From Chitinophagales bacterium (lineage in GTDB: Bacteria > Bacteroidota > Bacteroidia > Chitinophagales > Chitinophagaceae), in the NCBI GenBank assembly GCA_015654495.1, contig JAATGW010000335.1:1-25640 (forward strand): 25,640 nt of DNA, given 5' to 3'. Below, piece after piece: positions 6,787 through 13,975 of this stretch (position 1 is its first letter; every line of letters starts with the position of its first letter). The position numbers were made by a program, and so were the translations under genes. A model generated the notes under the pieces. It worked only from the letters and a program-made list of their open reading frames with translations. It had not been told where the DNA came from and searched no databases.

Positions 6787-6924
6787 AGTATCAACGCTTG
6801 TGGTCGCACCAAAACAATATCCGTTTATTATGAGCTGAATAATTTTTCATAAGCCGAAAGCCGGGAGCTGATGGTTTTTTTCTTTTTACTTTAAACCTTC
6901 AACCTGCCTTGCCGGTTGACAGGC

Positions 6925-6973
6925 TTCTAACTTTTACCTACTTCGTACTTCGTAATTCGCCCTTCGTACTTTT
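6925..6973 (+). repeat. Intergenic repeat, copy 2
   Basis: The core ACTTCGTACTTCGTAATTCG (6940-6959) matches copy 1 at 19 of 20 positions. CCCTTCGTACTTTTC follows, repeating the CTTCGTACTT word. It fills the gap between the convergent dehydrogenase and LytTR genes and touches the LytTR stop codon at 6973. Confidence 0.6.
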
Positions 6974-7719
6974 CACAACCACCCAAACCTCTCCATCAGC
7001 TTGTCCTTCTGATTCCTCGCCACAGGCACAATTCGTCCGTTTGATAGCACCAGGTAGTTTCCTTCGCTTCTTACATATTTTTTTACATGATCCAGGTTGA
7101 TCAGGTACTGCCGGTGTACACGCAAAAAGCCAGCCTCTTCGAGTATCGTTTGAATATCACCCATTGTTTTCGCCACCACGAACTGCTGCCCATCTGTTGT
7201 GTGAAATCTCGTATAATTATTATCCGATTCACAAAACACAATGGTTTTGATATCGATAAACGTTACCCCATTCTGAAAGGGCAGGGCAATCTTGTCGGGA
7301 TAGTTTTTGCCGGATGCACTTATCTGTTGTTTTAGCATCGTAAGCTGTTGTTTTACCGGCCAGTTGCGTTGTTCGGCTTTTTGAACTGCAGCCTGAAGTT
7401 CCTTTCCATCAATGGGTTTTAACAAATAATCCAACGCATTGAAACGAAATGCTCTTACAGCAAACTGGTCGTATGCCGTTACAAAAACGAGGTTAAAATT
7501 TACATCACCTAATCGTTCTAACAATTGGAACCCATTCATTACCGGCATTTCTATATCTAAGAAAACAATCCCGGGTTGCAATGTTTTTATTTGCGTCAAT
7601 GCCTCTTCACTTGAAGTACACATCGCTTCTACGCGAACCTGCGGGCAATACATTTTTAGTTGTAAAGCCAGCAACTTTACGCAATCCGGCTCATCGTCTA
7701 TAATAATCGCATTCAACAT
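6973..7719 (-). CDS. LytTR-family response regulator
   Basis: A 248-aa protein with two domains. The receiver (about 1-120) has the acidic pair D8-D9, the phospho-acceptor D55 in IVFLDIEMP, T81 and K101 in DYLLKPI. The C-terminal LytTR DNA-binding domain (about 145-245) includes FCESDNNYTRFHTTDG and LRVHRQYLINLDHVK. It is a transcription factor activated by the sensor kinase encoded 3 nt upstream in the same operon. LytTR proteins bind paired direct repeats; the target genes are not evident here. The gene is convergent with the alcohol dehydrogenase. All receiver residues are intact. Confidence 0.93.
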   Translation of the reverse strand: MLNAIIIDDEPDCVKLLALQLKMYCPQVRVEAMCTSSEEALTQIKTLQPGIVFLDIEMPVMNGFQLLERLGDVNFNLVFVTAYDQFAVRAFRFNALDYLLKPIDGKELQAAVQKAEQRNWPVKQQLTMLKQQISASGKNYPDKIALPFQNGVTFIDIKTIVFCESDNNYTRFHTTDGQQFVVAKTMGDIQTILEEAGFLRVHRQYLINLDHVKKYVRSEGNYLVLSNGRIVPVARNQKDKLMERFGWL

Positions 7720-7722
7720 TTA

Positions 7723-9732
7723 TTACACGGGAATTTTGATAATTACTTTTGTGCCACAGGCATTGTTTGACCCGTCTTTCAGGTCTAGCACTTTTATGTC
7801 AGTGTTAATACCATATATCTGGTTGATAATATCAATACGCTCAGATGTCATTCTTAATCCGAATGATTTTTGCTTTGTGGCCGACTTACTTTTGTACAAG
7901 ACCGACTGCTCTCTTCCTATTCCATTATCGGTAATCGTTATTTGCAATACATCTTCATCCAGCAGATTCAGCTCAATATCTATGCATCCGCCCTCCTTCT
8001 TATGCATCAGGCCATGCCATATGGCATTTTCAACATAGGGCTGAATGAGGAGTGGAGGCAGCTCTGTATACTGAAGGTCTATTTTTGGTGAAACCCGAAT
8101 GGCATATTCAACCTTATGTTTGAACCGCATTGCCTCCAGTTTTATATACAACTCCACTGTTTCCAGTTCCTTTTGGAGGGTTATTTTCTCGGACCGGGAA
8201 TTTTCCAGTACCAGCCTTATCAATTGCGAAAACAAACTGAGGTATTCGGATGCAGTATGCGAGTCTTTTTCAAGCGTGTAAAGTTTTATGGAATTCAGAC
8301 AGTTGAAAATGAAATGCGGATTCATCTGAGCACGCAATGCAGACATTTCCATTTCGGCCATCTTTTTGCCAAATGCAGTTTCGATCTGTTGTATTTTCTG
8401 CGTTTCTATCACTTTATTACGGGTATTCAACTCAGCAGTGCGATTATCCAGCGCCAGCTGCAATTCAACCCCATATTGTCTTTGCAGATTATTTTTTTCA
8501 GTGAGGATGAGCTTACTTCTGTAGGACAAGGCAAAAACAAAACAAATAGCTTCGATGGTAAGACCAAGTAAAAAATAGAATGGAATAAAGGTCAGTACGT
8601 AGTGCCACAGTCCGGATTTGAATGTGATATATGATGACAGCATCAGTGGTATACACCACAGCAGCAGCATACTAATTAAGCCGCCAAACATAAACCACTT
8701 TACTTTTTCATTACTCATGGCTGCAAGCACCAGTAATACCAGATGCAGTATTGTTACAGGTATCATCGATACAAAATAGGCGTAGTAGTTGCTGAAAATA
8801 AATTTTCCAGTTCGTATGGTGGTGAATTCTATCAGCATCTGCAGACAGGCTATTGCTAATAAGCATTGCACAATTATCCATCCATTCCGGAACTGCTGCG
8901 GGAGATTCAGTATTTTGCCAATGAACAGGGTGTAAAGGACCGGTATAAAAAACAAAAAGACAGAAAAGATCAAATCGAGAAAGAAAGAAGAAAAGATCCC
9001 GAACTGGTGACGTATGTCAATCCAGAAAAGCCCTGTTATTGCTGCGGACACCGTATAAGCCATATACCATTTGAAAGCTTTATCCCTGTAAAGGAAATAT
9101 TGCCAGGCGGCGAACGCGGTTATGAAGAATAAACAACCTGTAAGCATGGACATCAGCAGGAAAAGCAGGCGGCTATCCCATGTTCCGTTGAAATAACCTT
9201 CGATAAAAGTATATGGCGTTTCGAGGCTGATCCATCTTGGAACAAAATGGCTTTGCCGTTCACGGGTTTGCAGCCAGAATGTACTGCTATGTTCTGGCGA
9301 AGCAGAAAACGTAAATCCAGTCCTGTCAATTGCTGCAACCTGCCCCTCAGATGAACCACCGAAGGCAAGTAATCCGGTTTCATCATGAAGACCAGTGAAA
9401 TAATGGCGGCCCGGATTGAGATCTAACCTGATGGTATCAACCAGCGAATTATTGCGAATGCTGAATCGCAGCCATTGTATCAGCTGCGGCCGTAGCGATG
9501 GCTTATCCGTTCGCAGATCTTCGGAATAGGGAACGAATGTTTTCCTTTTTATTTCTTCAAAGCTTAAAGGATCGTCACTAAGGTCTTCATAAAAACTACA
9601 ATTATTGAAGATGGGCATTCCTGTGATCCATTGCGGCTGTTTATTCAATACAATTGTATCCTGTGCCGATGCCGGGCACAGGAATAACGTTGTTATAATT
9701 ACTGAAATAAATCTGTGAAACAGTGAATGCAT
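7723..9732 (-). CDS. 7TMR-DISM sensor histidine kinase (LytS/YehU-type)
   Basis: A 669-aa protein. Residues 1-23 are a signal peptide ending ASA. About 25-180 is a periplasmic sensor domain of the 7TMR-DISM extracellular type. About 187-405 holds seven TM helices, about 405-465 is a coiled coil, and the rest is a His_kinase (PF06580) plus HATPase module. The phospho-acceptor is H473 in AQMNPHFIFNCLNS. The N-box is P-Y-V-E-N569-A, and the ATP-lid glycines include D602-N-G-I-G606. The partner response regulator follows after 3 nt. The upstream gap to the divergent membrane protein is 211 bp and holds a 6-bp inverted repeat. DISM domains are thought to sense small molecules such as carbohydrates; the ligand is unknown. 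Confidence 0.93.
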   Translation of the reverse strand: MHSLFHRFISVIITTLFLCPASAQDTIVLNKQPQWITGMPIFNNCSFYEDLSDDPLSFEEIKRKTFVPYSEDLRTDKPSLRPQLIQWLRFSIRNNSLVDTIRLDLNPGRHYFTGLHDETGLLAFGGSSEGQVAAIDRTGFTFSASPEHSSTFWLQTRERQSHFVPRWISLETPYTFIEGYFNGTWDSRLLFLLMSMLTGCLFFITAFAAWQYFLYRDKAFKWYMAYTVSAAITGLFWIDIRHQFGIFSSFFLDLIFSVFLFFIPVLYTLFIGKILNLPQQFRNGWIIVQCLLAIACLQMLIEFTTIRTGKFIFSNYYAYFVSMIPVTILHLVLLVLAAMSNEKVKWFMFGGLISMLLLWCIPLMLSSYITFKSGLWHYVLTFIPFYFLLGLTIEAICFVFALSYRSKLILTEKNNLQRQYGVELQLALDNRTAELNTRNKVIETQKIQQIETAFGKKMAEMEMSALRAQMNPHFIFNCLNSIKLYTLEKDSHTASEYLSLFSQLIRLVLENSRSEKITLQKELETVELYIKLEAMRFKHKVEYAIRVSPKIDLQYTELPPLLIQPYVENAIWHGLMHKKEGGCIDIELNLLDEDVLQITITDNGIGREQSVLYKSKSATKQKSFGLRMTSERIDIINQIYGINTDIKVLDLKDGSNNACGTKVIIKIPV

Positions 9733-9801
9733 TGACCTTGTATTGAAATTAGAGTTTGCCTTCTTATTCGCCTAATGAAAATGGTAAACAGTAGCTTTTC
9801 T

Positions 9802-9823
9802 GAGGGAATGGTAAAAATCCCTC
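9802..9823. promoter_or_regulatory. Inverted repeat between divergent genes
   Basis: GAGGGA (9802-9807) and TCCCTC (9818-9823) form a perfect 6-bp inverted repeat with a 10-bp centre, in the 211-bp gap between the sensor kinase (minus) and the membrane protein (plus). The position suits an operator. Nothing else supports a function. Confidence 0.3.
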
Positions 9824-9943
9824 TTGCCGTATACTCTACTCAATCATCCCCTGACATCCCTCGGAATTCCCGTCGTTCACCAGCAGTAAATCCGAATGAA
9901 ACGCAGTGAGTACGAACTTTCATTTACAAAAACCGGATAAATT

Positions 9944-10801
9944 ATGAGAACAAAAATTGTAAAGATCTTAGCGCCGATATTGCTGGTGCCACTGCCTTTT
10001 CTGGGAGCAGGTTTTCTTTCCGGGTATTCTCCCTATTTTAATGACAACTCTTTTGGAACCTATATAGCACTGAGTTTCGTGTATGGAATTTTATCCTTTC
10101 TGCTGGTATGGCTTATCTCAGACAAATCATTGCCGAAGCCAATACAGATCGCTGTCTATCTGCTTTTTTTCTGCGGTACGGTAATGGCAAGCGTATTTGG
10201 TCTTGCATCGGCCCCTGATCTCAGTATCAATTTACTCGAACATCCGGAAAGAGAACATTTCAGGTATCTGGCGTTAACCACCGGAATGATCCTGTTCGTT
10301 ACCGCATTCGCTTTTATAATGGTGCATTTCCTGCCTTCATTAACAAAATGGAATAGATGGATCGTCGTGTTTTTTATTTTTGCTTTAATCGAACTTGTGT
10401 GGGAATTCAGGCACCATTATCTTTTTCCGGAAGCCATGGCTGAATGGATAAAACAAGGTAATAGTGCGGCGGATTTCGACAAACATTATGACGATAAAAC
10501 CTCCATAGGATTTGGTACCATCGGGCGATTCTTTCAATATTCTCTTGTCGTCTGGATTGCGGCTTTGCTTTTTCAACAACGACTGATCAAAGCCGGAGCG
10601 CTTTACGGGCTATCTTTTATTGCGGTATGTGGGATCGTCAGCTGTGTTGCCTGTTTTGCAACAGATTTTAAATTTCCCAAAGGCCTTGAAATTTTATTCC
10701 TTTTTTTTATTCCTGGTGCCCAGTTTATCCTTTTGTACTGGTTGGGTACAGCATTACTTTTAACGGCAAAGCCTTCCACTTCCCTCCAATACAGCGTATG
10801 A
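9944..10801 (+). CDS. Unrecognised multi-pass membrane protein
   Basis: A 285-aa very hydrophobic protein that I cannot assign to a family. About eight TM segments are visible, near residues 7-27, 38-60, 67-90, 108-130, 138-158, 190-210, 217-238 and 246-272. A longer polar, charged loop lies at about 160-190 (EFRHHYLFPE, then ADFDKHYDDKTS). There is no signal peptide, no obvious catalytic motif and no soluble domain. ATG 9944 follows an AT-rich leader without Shine-Dalgarno sequence. It is divergent from the sensor kinase operon, so it could be one of its targets, but that rests on position only. Confidence 0.8.
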   Translation: MRTKIVKILAPILLVPLPFLGAGFLSGYSPYFNDNSFGTYIALSFVYGILSFLLVWLISDKSLPKPIQIAVYLLFFCGTVMASVFGLASAPDLSINLLEHPEREHFRYLALTTGMILFVTAFAFIMVHFLPSLTKWNRWIVVFFIFALIELVWEFRHHYLFPEAMAEWIKQGNSAADFDKHYDDKTSIGFGTIGRFFQYSLVVWIAALLFQQRLIKAGALYGLSFIAVCGIVSCVACFATDFKFPKGLEILFLFFIPGAQFILLYWLGTALLLTAKPSTSLQYSV

Positions 10802-11152
10802 GAAAATCTCATTTCCGACATTTTCCGATGTCTGAACTACCAGGAAAATTGTACCCCTATTATTGCGGGTGCTGGAGAAAAGTTAATAGCTTTTATCCGG
10901 GCCCAGAAACAGTTTAAATCTGCTGGTGAACAATTTTGTTTTCTCCTTTGTAAAAGCGTTTACGGGTGCCCGGGTGTTACCGACCGAAATAATTGGTAAT
11001 ATCGCAATCTAAGCATCCCGTAATTTTAATCTTCTTTCAGCCCAGAATACACGAACTGTTTTGATATCCGACATAACTTTACAAGGCCGGAGCTATTCTG
11101 AACCGGGTCTTTCCATTTTTATTCTGGTTATATACACGCATAAGAGAATCGG
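10802..11152. other. Intergenic region, no clear gene
   Basis: A 351-bp gap. The first part has weak inverted repeats (GAGA-AAA-TCTC at the stop codon; GACAT/ATGTC near 10817), but no T-run follows them. On the minus strand 10883-11008 is a stop-free 42-codon stretch without ATG that reads rather protein-like (ends KLFLGPDKSY). It could be a gene remnant. No convincing promoter was found for the downstream gene. Confidence 0.5.
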
Positions 11153-11881
11153 ATGCACATGAAATATTATTTGATATGTCTCGGTATATTATTGACTCAT
11201 GTTCTTTTTAGTCAGGATAAAAAATTTGCTTCAGACAGGCCTGGGATATCAGATGCCCCGGATCTGATCGATAAAAATGGCTGGCAGATTGCAACAGGCT
11301 TTGATATCTCAAAATATAACCACTATGGCATTTATCAATTATCACAAAGCACATTAAAATACGGAATCAGTAGTCGTTTCGAAGCAAGACTAGACATTGC
11401 ACTGCAGTATGATCATATAAAAAATATTTATGGTGCAGTACCTCCCTCTATCGGGTTAAAAACACTGTTATTCAATCAAAAAAAATTAATTCCCAAAACG
11501 GCCCTGATTGTTGAATATTATCCTGCTGCATTTGGTACTGTGCAAAAGTCCTCTGGTTTGGGAATTGAACTTTGCCTTAGTAACGATTTTAAAAACGGCA
11601 GTAGTTTTTATTATAATTTCGGGTCAAACTGGATAGATATTAAAGCAGGCGCCACATTAAATCTGCTTGTTGGCTTTTCTTATGCCGTTTCCAAAAAAAC
11701 AGCATTATTTGTGGAACTTTATCTCTATCAAAATCCTGGCGCTGATATTAATTATGTTACGGACATCGGTATAACACAGCTGCTCAATAAAAGATTACAA
11801 CTGGACTTTGCCTGTGGGCTTGATTTGGTTCATCCTGATGGTAACTACTATTTCGATGGAGGCATTACTTATAATTTCTGA
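11153..11881 (+). CDS. Outer-membrane beta-barrel protein, phenol_MetA_deg-like transporter family
   Basis: A 242-aa exported protein. The N-terminal signal peptide (YYLICLGILLTHVLFSQ) is followed by SDRPGISDAPDLI and NGWQIATGFD. These resemble the start of PF13557 (MetA-pathway phenol degradation) proteins, where 'TDRPD...' and 'G..QIE.GF' are typical. The rest is alternating strands rich in aromatic residues, ending in FDGGITYNF with a C-terminal Phe, as expected for an outer-membrane barrel. Function in transport is family-level inference only. ATG 11153 and ATG 11159 are both possible; the second gives the more usual MKYY start. An IS630-family element lies 90 bp downstream. Confidence 0.75.
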   Translation: MHMKYYLICLGILLTHVLFSQDKKFASDRPGISDAPDLIDKNGWQIATGFDISKYNHYGIYQLSQSTLKYGISSRFEARLDIALQYDHIKNIYGAVPPSIGLKTLLFNQKKLIPKTALIVEYYPAAFGTVQKSSGLGIELCLSNDFKNGSSFYYNFGSNWIDIKAGATLNLLVGFSYAVSKKTALFVELYLYQNPGADINYVTDIGITQLLNKRLQLDFACGLDLVHPDGNYYFDGGITYNF

Positions 11882-11971
11882 ACAAAAACTTTTGTTGACA
11901 GTTCTGAACACTAGATGCCTTCTTAAGCAAGCTTTTAGTATCCAGTAAAAAAATAACCTTATATTATATTA

Positions 11972-12004
11972 GTGTCAGGTCAAGTTAATATTGTCGGATA
12001 GAGT
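11972..12004 (+). repeat. IS630-family left terminal inverted repeat
   Basis: It starts GTGTCAGGTCAAGTTAATAT directly after TA 11970-11971. It aligns with the right end read on the minus strand with about one mismatch in four, including shared TGTCA, GTCAA and TGTC words. Confidence 0.75.
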
Positions 12005-13111
12005 TTTTTTAGTTTTACTCTTGCTTTATTATTGGTGAACTGCCAATTAATTTTAGCTTCTTTGTTATTTCGGTCTTGTTGCCAGGCTTTCACTTCTTGT
12101 TTCATATCTACAATTTTTGAAATTCGACGGTTCAAACACTGGGACATCAGCACATGTAACTCTATTTCTGCCATATTTAGCCAGCTTCCATGTTTAGGTG
12201 TATATATAAATTCAAACCTGTCCCATATCCTCTTTGCTTCCTGCGGAGAAAATGTCTCATATAAAGCAGCTGGCTTGTGGGTTCCATAGTTATCCATGAC
12301 CAATCTGATTTTTTTCACCGAAGGGTAATGTTCATCTGCAATTTCCTTGATAAATACCGCCCAATCTGTTTTCTTTTTTACTTCAGTCACCTTTACATAT
12401 CTTTTTCCTGTCAGCGGTTCATTGGCCATAAAAATATTCGCCACTCCACATCGCTCGTACTCATAATCTATCTTCCTTTCACTGCCTTTTTTCTGTTCTA
12501 TCGGCACCCGGGTTTCTTTTATCAGCTGCTTAGGGGATTCACCATACATATCACCGGAAAGTCTTTGTTGTACCTCGTTTTATAGACATCAAGCACCATT
12601 TCCATATGCGCTACAAAATCGCCATTTTGTAATGGAGGTATTATCCAGCCTTTGACTTTCCACGGTTTAATTTCGTTTTTTTTAGAACCTGACGAATTGT
12701 TTCGTGAGAGACACTTTCAGCAAATTGCAATTCTACCATTTTATCTGCCAGTAACCGAAGGGACCATCGGCTTCTTCCCGCTGGGGCTTTACTGCAACTC
12801 AAGGATATTAAATGTGCTTCAAAGTCCCCATCGGTCTTGAGCTCCTTCACTTCCGGATAAGCCTTCCTTTCAATACAGGCTTCAAAACCCTCTTCAATAA
12901 ATCGTTGCTTGACCCGCTCAACAGTCTTAGAAGTAATTTGCAATAGCTGAGCAATCTGTTCATTTGAAAAAGGCTGACCAAATTTACCTACATCGCAATT
13001 GAGCAAAATACAAGCATTCCGGAACTGCTGAGAACTATGTTTGCCCTTACTCATCATAGCCTTAAGCTGCTCCCTTTCAAGGGATGTCAGAGTAACTTTA
13101 TAATGTACCAT
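11980..13111 (-). pseudogene. IS630-family transposase, disrupted
   Basis: The reading starts at ATG 13111. The first segment (13111-12641, 156 aa) is the HTH domain: NEQIAQLLQITSKTVERVKQRF and then SHETIRQVLKK. At an A8 tract (12683-12676) a -1 shift continues the protein as VLKKNEIKPWKVKGW. This second segment runs to the expected C-M-D-E-S site, where one base is missing: ATGG-TGAA in place of ATGGATGAA at about 12542. The deletion removes the first catalytic Asp codon and shifts the frame. The third segment (to 11980, 189 aa from ATG 12549) keeps the other catalytic residues: Asp in LVMDNYGTH and Glu in GSWLNMAEIE. The A8 shift may be normal programmed frameshifting, but the second lesion should abolish activity. 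Confidence 0.85.
12676..12683 (-). other. A8 slippery tract in transposase
   Basis: On the coding strand the sequence is CTA-AAA-AAA-ACG. Slipping back one base on AAA-AAA gives the next codon AAC and restores the family reading N-E-I-K-P-W-K. This matches a -1 programmed frameshift site of the A-AAA-AAA type. A simple one-base loss from an A9 tract would look the same. Confidence 0.55.
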
Positions 13112-13138
13112 CTTAAGATGTTTGATGGCAATTTACAA

Positions 13139-13171
13139 AATCTAACAGACATTATCAAATTGACATGACAT
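13139..13171 (-). repeat. IS630-family right terminal inverted repeat
   Basis: Read on the minus strand inward from 13171 it starts ATGTCATGTCAATTTGATAA, mirroring the left end. TA at 13172-13173 follows as the target duplicate. The transposase start codon is 60 bp inside the end. Confidence 0.75.
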
Positions 13172-13451
13172 TAGTTTGATTTGATTCATTTGCCTCGTTA
13201 AAATATGAACTCTTTAAAATCAGAGAAGACTGCATTATTAAAAAGTTAATTCCTGCAATGTCTATTTAAAAACTGCACCAATCAGCCTACGTCTAGCCTT
13301 ATATTTTAAATCATCATCATTTGTTCTGACTCAAAACCATACATAACTTCTGCAAACTCAATTAAGAAACAGATTAGAATAGGCCACTCCTGCAATATAC
13401 AAGCAATGATATACGTTTAACTTCAAAATAACCTTCAGAAATTTTAACGCT

Positions 13452-13724
13452 ATGAAAAAACGCTTCATGCCTCTAATTGTTATGGCTATTATGCTCGGAT
13501 CTGTTACAAGTTGTAAAAAAGAAAAAACGGAAGATTGTACATCCACTGCAAAAACAGTTTCAGATGCTGCATCTGCATATGTACAAAATCAGTCTTCTGC
13601 AAATTGCAAAAGTTACAAAGCCGCTTTACAGAGCTATTTTAACAGTGATTGCTTCGGCGGACTAAGCGCTGAAGAAAAAAATGCTTACCAGAGCGTAGTG
13701 GATGGCCTCACCTGCCCTGAGTAA
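13452..13724 (+). CDS. Small Cys-rich lipoprotein, unknown function
   Basis: A 90-aa protein with a lipoprotein signal: MKKRFMPLIVMAIMLGSVTS precedes C21, which fits a lipobox, followed by KKEK. The mature part is about 70 aa, mostly helical in appearance, with four further cysteines (C29, C52, C67, C88) that could form two disulfides in the periplasm. I do not recognise the family. An intrinsic terminator follows the stop by about 20 nt, so it is probably monocistronic. Composition does not differ noticeably from the neighbours. Confidence 0.8.
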   Translation: MKKRFMPLIVMAIMLGSVTSCKKEKTEDCTSTAKTVSDAASAYVQNQSSANCKSYKAALQSYFNSDCFGGLSAEEKNAYQSVVDGLTCPE

Positions 13725-13745
13725 TTATTTCCGGTAAAAATTTGC

Positions 13746-13782
13746 AAGCGCTTTTGTTACAGCAGAAGCGCTTTTTATTTTT
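13746..13782 (+). terminator. Rho-independent terminator after lipoprotein gene
   Basis: AAGCGCTT (13746-13753) and AAGCGCTT (13766-13773), itself self-complementary, form an 8-bp stem with a 12-nt loop. TTTATTTTT follows. It lies about 20 nt after the lipoprotein stop codon and is a strong intrinsic terminator on the plus strand. Confidence 0.85.
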
Positions 13783-13975
13783 GCGAAGTAAATTGGTAAT
13801 ATTTTTTTAATGTGAATGCGGGATGTACTTTACATGTTTCCAGCTGTGTAATTGTGCAGGAAGAATAACCTAAGAAAAGGAGCTTGCTGATTTTCTCAAA
13901 AAAAGTGATGCAAAAAAGCTGAAGGGCGATGATATTGGCCGCTGTGACTCACTGTACCGGCTTACTGAATCCGCG

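Larger units (their letters stand above)
11972..13171 (-). mobile_element. IS630-family insertion sequence, inactivated
   Basis: A 1200-bp element bounded by TA dinucleotides at 11970-11971 and 13172-13173, the target duplication expected for IS630/Tc1-mariner elements. Its ends are imperfect inverted repeats (GTGTCAGGTCAAGTT on the left; ATGTCATGTCAATTT read inward on the right), about 27 of 36 matching. It carries one minus-strand transposase in three reading-frame segments, and the transposase stop codon lies inside the left repeat. It is inserted between two plus-strand genes and interrupts no visible gene. Confidence 0.88.

Noticed and set aside
7439..8038. 199-aa plus-strand frame across the kinase/regulator junction
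   Set aside because: It is a shadow of two well-supported minus-strand genes.
8866..9132. 88-aa plus-strand frame with a CYCCGH motif
   Set aside because: It is antisense to the membrane segments of the sensor kinase, which has far better domain evidence.
10883..11008. 42-codon minus-strand stretch reading protein-like (ends KLFLGPDKSY)
   Set aside because: It has no start codon and no recognisable family, and is too short to call. Noted under the intergenic entry.
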